From Tachypleus tridentatus (lineage: Eukaryota > Arthropoda > Merostomata > Xiphosura > Limulidae), in NCBI RefSeq assembly GCF_004210375.1, contig NW_027467782.1, forward strand, positions 31,599,276-31,663,275: a DNA stretch of 64,000 bases. The letters are read 5' to 3'. The translations under genes were made by a program, and so were the position numbers. Within the stretch, counting starts at the first letter, position 1, and each line of letters opens with the position of its first letter. The notes below the pieces were generated by a model. The model did no database searches, had not been told where the DNA came from, and worked only from the letters and a program-made list of their open reading frames with translations. Positions 36,933 through 48,300 of this stretch are shown here, piece after piece.

Positions 36933-37373
36933 CTAAAAATAAGAAATTCTGTTATAATCAAAGTCAGTTTAAATTAGATTTTATTAAATTAATACCATAT
37001 ATCTCACAGAGGTGCAAGTTTTACAAAAATCTACTGAAGCGAATCCCATGCTTTCCCATATAATAATATGTGAAAAAAACAACCGAGACTTTAATTCTAA
37101 GTATTTAATTAATTGAGTCAAAAATGTAAATAATGTATGGAACTGCAGATATAAAATAACATACAGTATTGAGAGACTACAAACTTTGACCTTCCTTCTC
37201 CCATAAACATCTTACTTCTAAACACTGTCATACGAATTAAATTTGCCAAATACCAGTATTATGTTAAAAGTGTATTAGTATTGTTTGTTTTTAATAAAGT
37301 GCTGTATAAATACACAATTATATGGCTAAGTAATAGCAAATATAAGCCAAAGTTGAATGCAAGTAGTACTTAC

Positions 37374-37568
37374 CTGAACATAGGTGAGTGCTTTTTCCAT
37401 TTCTTCTTTAGAGCAGTGACGAACAAGGTATGAAAATATGTATTTAAAATGGTTCATTAAGAGTTCTTGCTTCTGTATTCTCATCTGTTTGGCCAGTACT
37501 TTCAGCAACATTGAAGCTTCAGGAGAAGCTTTAGTAGCAAGTGGAGGCAACATGTAGCGTAAAGTGCT
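37374..37568 (-). CDS. ATR: ATR-like exon (LPPLATKASPEAS block)
   Basis: It encodes STLRYMLPPLATKASPEASM then LLKVLAKQMRIQKQELLMNH and FKYIFSYLVRHCSKEEMEKA. This aligns with ATR TLQVLLPDLAAKASPAASALIRTLGKQL..NNFKYIFSHLV.SCSKDELERA. Donor GTAAGT; the acceptor is AATAATAG with a poor pyrimidine tract. 65 codons, phase 0/0. It joins the exon at 36756-36932 directly. Confidence 0.95.
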
Positions 37569-39336
37569 CTATTATTCAAAAGCAACATGGATGTACAAGT
37601 GATTTCTAACAGTGATAACAATGTATATATTTCAGTTTTAAAACTACATATACAGCCTTTCCCATTTTAAACCAAAGACTAACATACATATTTATGTGCT
37701 TGTTTTACACTTTCAATAAACAATACATTATAAACATGAGCTACTAAATACTTTGATCTTTACCTATGTAACAGGTAAAAAAATATATGTATTTTAAATA
37801 TGTATTTAATATAAAATAAAAATAATATATAATATAATATAAAATATGTATTTTAAAGTGATAAGTACTTTTTTATGCTTGAACATACAGAAGCTAAGGT
37901 TTCAGTAAATTAAAAGAATTCTAAACTTAATGTACAGTATTGTGAAAAAATAGAACTATTAAACAAATAAAAGTAATAAATTGGTAGCAATTTACTGAAT
38001 TAAATATTTTATGATTATAATAAACTACAGGGTACTTATTGATTATCCTATTCAAGTATCAGTTGAACAAATGTATTTGTACATAATGTTTACTTTGTGT
38101 TAATTAATACAACTTCTAAATTTGAGAATGGAATATCATTAGGCAATGTTTTGAAAATATTCTGAATTGAATCTCACTAAAAATTGAAAATCTATAATTA
38201 ATTTCTACCCTTTTTCTCATTATATATTTATTAGTAAAGTCAAAGTTTGATATATGTAATTGAAAGTGAATCGTTAAAAACTTGGAGTAAAAAAAACTAA
38301 AAGAGCCAAAGCAGGAAAGCATGCATTAATTATAAAGAGCATTGTACATACTAGTGAGCAAACAAATTTAGTCTGTCTGAAACACTTTACACATCAGCTA
38401 CGTTCTGTCAAAAAAATATTAAGAAAACTATAATACACACTGTAAAACAAAATAGTAATGCTGATGAAAAAACAAGAAATGAAAAAATAATGGTAATACA
38501 CTTGAAAAGGAAAAAAACTTATTATTAACTAGCCACAGAGCATCTATAACATTAACACTTTTATTTATTTGTGTGGAACTTTTCTCAGAAATTTCTTGAA
38601 TGACAGCTACAAATTGCATCTCATTGTATGTTGGTTTTTAATTTAGACTAACCTTACCTGTTATTTTGCTTACTCAAACTTTTTAATGAAATGACTATGG
38701 TATATGATAGCACAATGTCATTGTCACAATTGGACTTCAATTTCAACTTGTGTAAGCTATTTCACACAAACAAAACTTAACCAGTGTGCAATTTCCTAAA
38801 TGAATGAATATTAAACTAAATACAATTTCCACAAGTATTCTTGACTTATCTAAGTCTAAAATCAGCATACACAGTTTATTCAAAATGACATGCTTATCTC
38901 TTCATAAACATGCATTCAAAAGTTTCTACACACTCAACTAAGTTTGTCTCCATTACAACTTTACATTTACTTTACTTTGCAATAATTTGACTTTGGTTTG
39001 TAAGAGAGATTGATATAGACACCTCTTAGCTACATTTTTTATGAGTTGTTTTTTTTGCAACTCAAAAAACTCTGTCATATAATAAACTCTGATAACTGTT
39101 TCATACTATGTACACTAACATAAATATCATTGTTTTCTTGTTTACTTTATTATACAATGTTATATCTATGAATTTATTTATCTAAACCATAACGCTTGCA
39201 AAAGAATTAACTTAAATGAGATGCATGAAAATGATGGAATAAGAAAAATTCAAGCAAAGAGCACAAAAACTACCACAAATGTTTCGGGGATCTTGGGATC
39301 TTGACTTGTTTTATTCTAAAACTATAAAAACACATG
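37569..39336. other. AT-rich intron; expected ATR segment not found
   Basis: About 45 residues of ATR (the segment around LNTLSEIANVFDF) should lie between 43220 and 37568. A minus-strand open stretch at 38619-38428 was considered but matches too weakly to call. Confidence 0.4.
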
Positions 39337-42300
39337 CAGTGGTAAAAATATTCTAAATTTTCAGCAGGACACATGTCCTGCGGGACAGTGAAACTTGCCA
39401 GACATTTGAAGTTTAGCAAGACACCTCAAAATTGTCACCAGACATTACCGAAAACAAGAAATCAAGTAGAGACAATTATTATATAAAACAGAATCATTTT
39501 ATTTATGGCACTGAAACATTATTTCAAAGCAAGTGGCATCAAGCCTTGTATCTATTAAAAATGACACATCAATCAAACTGGTAGATTTAGTCATCCAGCA
39601 CTAAAACATCAGCTGATGTAGACTCAGTATCTCTTATTGTCTCTACGTGTGTGAGTTTCATGTGGACTCACAAATTGTCTGGTTTTTTACTGTCCTTCCA
39701 CCAAAATTCTACAGACTTGCACAGTAATTCTGTGCTTGCAAGATTACAGGTCTTATTCTAATTTTCTTGTCATCAAGTCATTAAGAGAATCATTTATTAG
39801 TTTGGACTGCCAGTCATCCTTAACAACTGCCATCTGGGAAAATCCACGTTCTGGTTCAGCAAATGACACGGAAATCACCTGCATGAGGCATACCAAGGCC
39901 AACACTGTTGACCCAGGGAAAGGTTTATCATTGTCAACAGTAATTTGACTTAACATGTGGATTCTGGGTCCACTTAACATGTGGATTTGGCAAGTCTTGT
40001 GGCTTTGAGCAGTGTCTCATGTAAGTCAGCTTGGCAAATATCAGCTGCAATGTTGAAACCCTTAGCTTCTAGCAGAGCACCAGAGTGGTCCAATAGTGTC
40101 TGAAGTTCATTATGGCCATAAGATGACAATGCTTCCTTGCTTTCAGGCTAGTTGCTTGGTTCAAAAATTTGAAAGGCACCAATAAAATCCTTATCAAATT
40201 CTTCAAATCTCTCATTCAGATATGTGACAATTTTACCTATGAAGATGGCAGTTTCTTCAGCCACGGATTGAGCAACTGTCTCTTTTATAGCACTTTTTGA
40301 GCCTCTGGCCCTTGCGTGACCACTAATAGCAATCAACTTTCCTCTAAGTAACCACTTGCCAGTTTGTTCACATGTTGTGAGCTCTTTAACAATTTTCTGG
40401 GATCTCTCAACATGATTCAGATTGCCCAGCTTCTCTTTGCAAACAGTGAGTTTGTCAGAAACAATGTTCACAGTAGCAGAATTGTCTTGCATTTTGACAC
40501 TAAGAGATGTCAAAACAGGCAGAACTGCCAAGAGTATGTCCATGTACAGGATGAATTTAAGGCTTGTCAAAGTACTGTATAATCCTGTAGCTTTCTGTCC
40601 ATGTTCCCCATTTTCATGCAGCTTTACTTGATACAAATGCTCTGCTAAAGCTGGCCAGTTATGAGAAACTTACTCCAGGGTGTGCTCTTTGTAGGCCATC
40701 CACCAGGTTCCTGTCCCTTTTGTTGGCTTTCTAACAACAATGTTGTTGGCCTTACCAGCTTCTTTGAAACCAGCCCAGTTCTGTGGCAAATTGTCATAAA
40801 ACTTTCACAGGGTTTCTAAAAAAGGTTTGGATACTATCAAGGTAATGAATATCCTTGATGGTCTTCTTAATTGCAAATTCCAATCTGTGACTAACACAAT
40901 GGATCCCTATCAAATAAGGTTTTTGCACCTTCAATCTTTTGACAAGTCCTTTATTTGTGCCAAAATTGACAGCTGTCAGGCATACAATTGATTCAAGCCA
41001 GTTGGGAAACTTGCCATATATGGACAATGCTGCAAGTACAAAAAATTAGTACCCAATATCAGTTACTTTCTGAAAAAAAAAATAAAAAAAATGTAAATTT
41101 GTACTTTGGAAAATTCAATTGCTCCATTATCTATTACGCTAGTTTTGCTAGGTTAAGCTCCAATTCTGTCAGTGGTAAATACATGGTTCTTCTTGGTTTA
41201 AATCAACTGAAAAATGCTTGAGTTTTCACTGTTGTATATTAATAATGGAATGACTATGTAAACTTGAATTAAAATATTGTCCATTTTAATTTTTCTAAAT
41301 TGGGAATTCAGGACAAATCCAGAAAATCCCCATCCCAGGTAATTAAGAAACCTTTACCTGAACTAAGTGCCTTCTCTACTGACTGCATACACAGGAAGTG
41401 GGTTACTAAGTAACAGTCACTGTCTAAGTATCTTACGTAGACTATCTCCTGCTCAATGTTGGCAGTGTCTGTTGAGCCGTCAGCCATAATGCCAAAGAAT
41501 AATGAGGTGTGCAGACGAGATCTGACATTAATTCTAATTGTTTCTGCAATATACTTTGTAAAGATAACTGCTTGTTTGTCATTGGCATAATGTTCTGTTA
41601 AGTTCATACCAAAGTTGTGTTCCTACAGCAACAGAAGCTCTTGAAAATCATTGAATGATTTGGCATTCAAAGCCATATAAAGGGCAGTCCTAAACAGCAC
41701 AAGCAAACGATCTTTCTTAGTCTGGTTAAGTTTGCTCAATTCTTTCATTATGGGAGTTATATCAGGTGTTTCTTTTGCAGTCTTAGCTTGACAACTTGGA
41801 CTGTGAGCACTACTGTTTTCATGCTCCTTAACATCACTTGATCTCAGGTTGGAAGATCATGTTATGAAGGTGTTCTTCTGCCTTCCACTACTTTGGTCAT
41901 ATTCCTGACAAATTGAGCAAAACATCAGTCCGGTAGTGTTATTATACTCCAGCCATGGTCAGCCTCTATTCCATTCATCCTGGAAACGACGAGTAGGCTT
42001 AGGGCCAATACTAGCAGTAACAGTTTTGCTTTAACACTTGGGCTTGGATCAACAATCTTGGGTTTTTTCACTCGGGGTTCCATAATATTGTATTCTGATT
42101 CATTAGTCTTGCTCGTGAAGCCAAACTGAAATAGTTTGTGAGACTTTCCCGTTTTTATACTATCAGATGCCATGGTCAGATTGTCGTGAACGTTTGGTAG
42201 TGACGTGACTATCCGGGATGGCACGGATAAGGCGATCTAAAAAGCACATTTTGTGAGCATTCACGACCGTTGTTTAAAATTTGTTTGGTTTTATTCTTAC

Positions 42301-42531
42301 ATTAAATCTCAAATTTTCCCACTCATTATAGAATATACTTTTAAGCAAAATCTTTGGGCTGTGCATACACAACTTTTGCCTCACTTAGTTTTGAGGGGAG
42401 GATGTATTTGTGTCTGATATGTTAGGAATATGACCACCAGTGACTATGTCCAGTGATAGATGGGAAAGTGCCGGTCAAACTTGATTTTTTAAAGGACATG
42501 TCCAGCTTTAGATAGAAAATTTTGAACCCTG
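39337..42531 (-). mobile_element. hAT-family DNA transposon with degenerate transposase
   Basis: The ends are related inverted repeats. The left reads CAGTGGTAAAAATATTCTAA..CAGGACACATGTCC. The right (reverse complement) reads CAGGGTTCAAAATTTTCTAT..CTGGACATGTCC. CAG ends are typical of hAT. The 8-bp flanks no longer match well. The enclosed minus-strand reading frames are transposase fragments. It is inserted in an ATR-like intron between the exons at 43220 and 37568. Confidence 0.8.
39753..42177 (-). pseudogene. hAT transposase (ZNF862-like, TTF zinc finger plus dimerisation domain), broken
   Basis: Reading 5' to 3' on the minus strand: a start near 42171 (MASDSIKTGKSHKLFQFGF) with a basic stretch; a TTF-type zinc finger region near 41990-41860 (FQDEWNRG, PWLEYNNTTGLMFCSICQEY); FFGIMADGSTDTANIEQEIV near 41500; HCVSHRLEFAIKK near 40890; and the hAT C-terminal dimerisation motif PERGFSQMAVVKDDWQSKL near 39830. 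Frames are broken by stops in several places, including one in the zinc-finger region, so no active transposase is encoded. Host-domesticated relatives of this family exist, but the damage argues against that here. Confidence 0.82.
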
Positions 42532-43219
42532 ATATGTGTCTACTTTATCACTTAGAACCTCACATGATAAACTTGTTTCAAGTTGATCATCTCCATAAAT
42601 ATCAAGCACATCTATTAAACTACAAGTTAAATAAAAATAATGATAAAAAGTGTAAACTGAAATCAGTTACTGTTCACACCAACAAAGCTTTTTATAACAT
42701 AGCTGATTTAAACAAGTTATCAGGTTTGGAATGCTCTAAACCTTTGTTTTCTTGGAATTATTGAAGCTTTTAAAACAGAACAACTTAGTTAACTAAAGCA
42801 TTTGTTTTCTGTAAGCAGATTTGTAGAGTTACATCCTTGCCTAGTTGGGAGAGATATTTGACATGTCTAAAAAGTATTGATAATGTCTATACATAATTTA
42901 CCTCCTTATTAACAAAGTGTGGTAATGTTAGAGTAAAATAACGAATATTGGACTAAAATATGTATCTTGACAGAAAATAGAATCACACTTATCTTATTAA
43001 AGTCAAATTTTTTTGAGTGGACTTTCTAAACATTACTAGTTTTGTCAAATAACATAGCATTTTTAAACAGCAAATCTTAACTAGTATCATCTTGAATTAC
43101 TTCAAGAGCATGTTTATTTAAATCTAACACAACATCCTGATTTACACACGTAAGTAATCACATTTCACTTTGAAACACAATGTAAATCAAAAAAGTGTAA
43201 TCACATTTACAATACAAAC
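42532..43219. other. AT-rich intron, nothing recognised
   Basis: The open frame at 42522-42764 has no recognisable protein character. Confidence 0.4.
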
Positions 43220-43331
43220 CTCTGTTTTCATCTTTTCACAAGCTTTTTCAGTTAACTCACAAATTTTCTTATCAACTGCATTCATTCCTGGAGATTTCCA
43301 TGAGGAATTTCTGCAAGTATTCTCTTGAAAT
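43220..43331 (-). CDS. ATR: Probable ATR-like exon (KKICELTEKACEKM)
   Basis: It encodes FQENTCRNSSWKSPGMNAVD then KKICELTEKACEKMKTE. The second half resembles ATR KKPICQFLVESLHSS, which precedes the block encoded at 37374-37568. Acceptor TTTTTTCTATTAAG, donor GTTTGT (weak); length is 1 + 37 codons, ending in phase 0. It is supported mainly by position, splice signals and an open frame; similarity is modest. Confidence 0.55.
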
Positions 43332-43502
43332 CTTAATAGAAAAAATATACACTGAAATTTTCTTATTCATAATTACAAGTACATTAACTCCTTTTGTAAA
43401 AATCATTTTGTTCTAATGTAAGAACTAATAATGTCATTATATTAATGAATTTAATATTAAGTTTTCCATAAACATCCGTTAAAACGAAAAAACTCACTTG
43501 TA

Positions 43503-43552
43503 GAAAATTATATATGTAAAAACAGCTGGTTTTTTACATATATATAATTCTC
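43503..43552. repeat. Short AT-rich hairpin
   Basis: GAAAATTATATATGTAAAAA and its near reverse complement TTTTTTACATATATATAATT..C flank the 7-nt loop CAGCTGG. It could be a remnant of a small foldback element. Confidence 0.7.
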
Positions 43553-43559
43553 CATAAAC

Positions 43560-44885
43560 AATTTTCTTGTGAAATATGTCATTTCTTTAACTTCTAAAAT
43601 GCTACAGCTCAAAATGTGATGAAAAGACTGCTACTGTTTCTTAAAGAAGTACATTTTCCAGTTCATGAACCTTTTCATTCAACTACGTTAACCCTTAAAT
43701 ATCTAGGTGCACTGACTCAATACACTTCTGCTGTTTTACTCTACTGCAAAAAAAACACCTTATTTGTTGATATTGTTTAACTTGAACTTTGCACACTTTA
43801 TGTGGTTTCAATAAAGCTAAGTATTTTATTTTTATGTTATACTTTTATAAATTCAGAGCTTTTGAAATTAAAAACAAATTATTTAAAAATAATTGAAACT
43901 CATGCAGATTTTAAATCTCGTTTTCATGTCTTCTTAAATTATTTTATAATTAACCAGAAAGTTTTATTTTATACACATGTAAATGTTTTACCCAATGTCT
44001 CTCAACATTTGCCAGAAGAGACAAACATGCATCCTGAGCGATAAAAAAAAAAGCATGGAATAAAATATCCTTTAGCATATTGGTTTTTCATAACTTTCAG
44101 TCATCATAAACAATTGAATCAATGGTCAGTTTTACCAGAATTGGACTTGAAAAAGTACATATATAAAAAAAGTTTTTCACTACACCAAAATTACAAGCAA
44201 GCCAATTTTGTTTTTTATCAGAAGGATTCATTTAATATCTTTCAAACTATCTTATATTAGTTTATATTTAACACTTATTTTTGGGGATTTTTTTCCTCCA
44301 CTCAGTAAGTTACTTAGGTAGATAAAACTAATGCAACAGTCATACTAGCCTTAAAAAATGAAATTAAAAAAGTATTTTAAAATAGCATTTTCAACAAAAC
44401 AGTTACCTTTTTAAAAAAAATATCAAAATTGTTCTTTTCCAAAGTAATATTTGTTCATATTAACTAAATTAATATGCAAACAGTACTGTATCAAACAGTG
44501 ACATATGCCTAATATCTAAGCAAAAAGCACATGTGCATGGTAAATGGAATACTAGATACCTCTTTTTTTTTTTTCATCTACTGTCATTTGCTGCAACAAT
44601 ACTGTGTACACTTATTTACTTCTAGTATTGTTTTATATATTCTAAAGCATATTTATAACAATATAGGAGATTTTAGTGTTGTACTTACAGTTATGCAGTT
44701 ACTCAAATGCACTGTAGTCAAAATCAATGGAAAGAAATACAATAATACATCATATTTACTGAAGTAAAAATTTAATATCTGAGATACTCTTCAAGTATCC
44801 TAAATTTAAAATCAAATAACATAAAAATTTGAATACAATCAAATCAGCATGTAAAATTAAAGTTTTGGTATTTATAACTTTATCT
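43560..44885. other. AT-rich intron, nothing recognised
   Basis: Open frames at 43802-44044 and 44531-44767 show no protein-like composition. Confidence 0.4.
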
Positions 44886-44889
44886 TACA

Positions 44890-45110
44890 TTAGGGAAAGT
44901 ATAAAAATACAAGTAGTTGGTCCATTTGTTTATGGAAAACCTACGGTGTATTCACTACCATTCCTAATTTCAAGCAGCAACTATTGGAAGCTCTCACCAC
45001 TAACTCTTGGGCTATTCTTTACCAGTAAACATTGGATTGACCATTACATTGTACGTCCCCCAAATATAAAAGCGCAAACATATTTTATGAATGGTTTTAA
45101 TGCTGTTTCT
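44890..45110 (-). repeat. SINE family A, diverged
   Basis: CCATTCCTAATTTCAAGCAGC, CACCACTAACTCTTGGGCTATTC and GGATTGACCATTACATTGTACG follow the body of SINE A in order. The head is decayed. Confidence 0.7.
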
Positions 45111-45399
45111 CACTAACTGTGCTTTAACTGCATGATCAAAACTATAGTCTTTTCAGATAGTATACAACTATTGTGTTTACAAGTAACAAAACTGTTTAAC
45201 TTCTTCCTGCTAGTTGATGATTTGTTTTTATGATGAATGAGGGTATGATACATGTCAACTTTCTAAAACTTTACTGTGCAACTCTGTAACCAAATTTTCA
45301 GTATTTTTCACACAAAAAAGGGACTTCCACATTAATAATGTAGTATTTCACATTAATCAATGTTGACTGTTCAGTCTTAAAGTAACTAAATAAAATTCA

Positions 45400-48300
45400 A
45401 ACAATTCAAAACCCAGCCATCTGGTGGGAAGAGAAAAGAGGGTCATACCATCTTCACCTCAATTTCATAAAGAAATCTCCAACACCTCTGATCCATGAAC
45501 AGACAAATGTGTTTTGTTTTAACACAGTGTGAGAAACTATACAATCAGTCTGGGAATCTGACATCAGGCATCAAAAAGATGCTTGTGTAATGTACATCAT
45601 ATCATATATAATGACAAAATCCACCCCAAGTGCAGGCATACCCTCAAAATAATAAACACTGAAGCATAGCTGATGGGAAAAAACAAACTGTACTGAGCAG
45701 CAAGTACTTCCATTAAGACCCACTATACAGGTGGAATAACAAGAGTATAAATGGGAGTTTATGTTGATTAATTCAACTAAAATCCAAAACCCAGACACTA
45801 TGAACTGACATTCACATTGGGTATGATGATGGATCCTAATCAAAGAAGTGAGATGCAATTTTGACTGCTTGCTCCCAAGTTACATAGTGGAGAATACCTT
45901 GTCATCTACATCAGTAGAAATCCACAGCAGAAAAGGCACAGCAGAGATAGTCAGTTTTTTATTTCTACTTAACTCATGCAGTCCATGAGTAAGTATAGTC
46001 TAGAATGGACAAACTTATGAAATAAACCTATCAGAAGGATAAAACCTACAAGCATTCCAATGGAACACTATATTTCTAGAGTGTATGTTTCATAGCCATG
46101 AAATTATAATGGTTAAATCATCATGTCCTTACACCGTGGCACATACTAGTGTAGGTTCCAATTACTAATGAGCTAGATCCATAAAGAAAAATATGGGAAG
46201 ATGTCCCTGAAAATAAGAGGTATATATACTAAAAAATAACTTAGCCAGTTACAGTCTCAAAAAACAGTGACAGATGGCAACAAGTGGATTATGGTACCCT
46301 GACAAGAAAGAAACAGCTACTTAAAGTAATGAATAAGAAATGAACACATGAGAAGTGGTTGACAGATGAAATACCTCCAATGGACAACAGTTTATACGTG
46401 TAGGAAAAAGACAAAGTGCATGATCTGAGTGAAACCACGATAAATAAAAGGCCAACTGATTCACAATTCAACAGATCAGGGAGGAAGGAAAAAACCCATT
46501 GGGAAGGAAATTATAAGAGATGGATTCAATGGAAAAACCTTGATGAAGCAACCCAAATCATGTACTGGACTAATAATGTTATCTGGAACCAACTGAGAAG
46601 AAATGTGGAAGATGGTAAGAAACAGAAAAGTCGAAAAAAACATACTACATGAGACATGAAATGGAGGGAAATAAGATGATCCAGACAAAAGAAACAACTG
46701 AAGCAAACCAGCAGAGAAACCCTGATTCTTGCTGCCCAGGAAATCAATTATAGAGATCTGTACCAAAGTGACATGGATGAATAAATATTTTGGGAAGAAG
46801 ACTGACTGAAGAAGAAAAACTAACATGAGAAACTGGATGTAATCCTGTCTGAACATAATAACAACCAAGACAGAAGAGAGGATTACTTGGGAATTTATAA
46901 AACAAATCCAAAAGTCAAGGCAGAAAAATTAGACCAAATCACATGGTGAAAAACTTAAAAATAGAAAATAAGAATGTGTAATGTGTCATACCCTGACATG
47001 CAGAAATTGAAAACCCAAATGTGATAAAAGACCCAAGTGATTGAAGTGAGACTGATCAATTTAGTACTTCAAACAGCATCAATCATACAAGACAAATGGA
47101 TAAAACCCATAGATATGATAGATAAAGGATGAAAAACTGACAATAAAGTTGACAATATCTCAGAATGAAATAAAAAAAACTGAATACAGCATGAAAGATA
47201 CCCCATATGGTTATAAATGTACAGAAGGATTCCAAAATATAGATCAGTGACAAAAAAGATCTGACTGAAAATCCCTATCAGCAATTGATAAGAAATAAAT
47301 AGCAGTGTCCTCCCCAAGAAATTCCAAAAAGGAAAGATGCTACATGTGGAGAGAAACAAAGGAAAATGGGAAACCTGCCAACAACAAGGAGGAAAAGGTA
47401 TATATAAAAAAAATCCCTAAATATATGTGAAACACCTAAGAAAAAAGGTAAAAGGTAAACATTACTATGGGAGAGTAGATTGGATAAAACAAAACTGAAA
47501 AACTAGACAGGGAAGAAATCTAAAGGGCATAAAACCAAGAAGAAAGTCTCTCTGATGGTAAGCTAAGGCAAAAGGAATTAAATCTTATATATGGTGAAGC
47601 TTACAAGTGCTCTGTAACCATAGTACCTAAGGTAACTCAAATCAACTGTTATTTGAGATTTCAAATGAGACAAAAATAATTATAAAATAAACAATGCTAG
47701 GAAAATGGAATATACTGAAATGGGTTCAGCTGTCATAAAATGAAGGCAAGTGACAACAGAAGCAATTAGGGTGTACCTCATCCCACAGGGACCCACATAA
47801 ATGAAATAATGGGTAACATATAAAAAGTATGAATTAAACAAAATGAAGGGTAAGAAAATAACAGACATTTGTCAACCATAGACTAATTTTCAGTTTATGA
47901 AAATATTAATTTCTACTACAATACTTTACACCTGCTCACTTAATAGCTGGAATCCCATGCTGAAATTGTGAATGGATTGATGCAAAAAGTTACCTAGATG
48001 AACAATTTTTGGAAGTTGTCTATAAAGAACCCACAGAGTGTGATAATTAGTGGGTTACTACACTAATTATGTTTCTTTTAGTACTTGCTAATTACAGTAT
48101 ACAACTGATTATTAACACTGCTAGTCATTTCTCCAACTGTTACATCGGTCTTGGTTCTAAAGCATCTGTTTATTTCTGTCATTTCTAAGTCCAGAAACAT
48201 TTTGGTAAAATTTTTGAGACATGGTCTGAAACTGCCAAAAGAAAGTTAGGTTTCACAGTGAAAGAGGAGACTAGTTATTCAGCTCTGATCACAATATTTT

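Noticed and set aside
38428-38619. Minus-strand open frame MQFVAVIQEISEKSSTQIN.. as the missing ATR exon
   Set aside because: Only a vague resemblance to the expected EMALNTLSEI segment, and no convincing donor or acceptor with matching phase.
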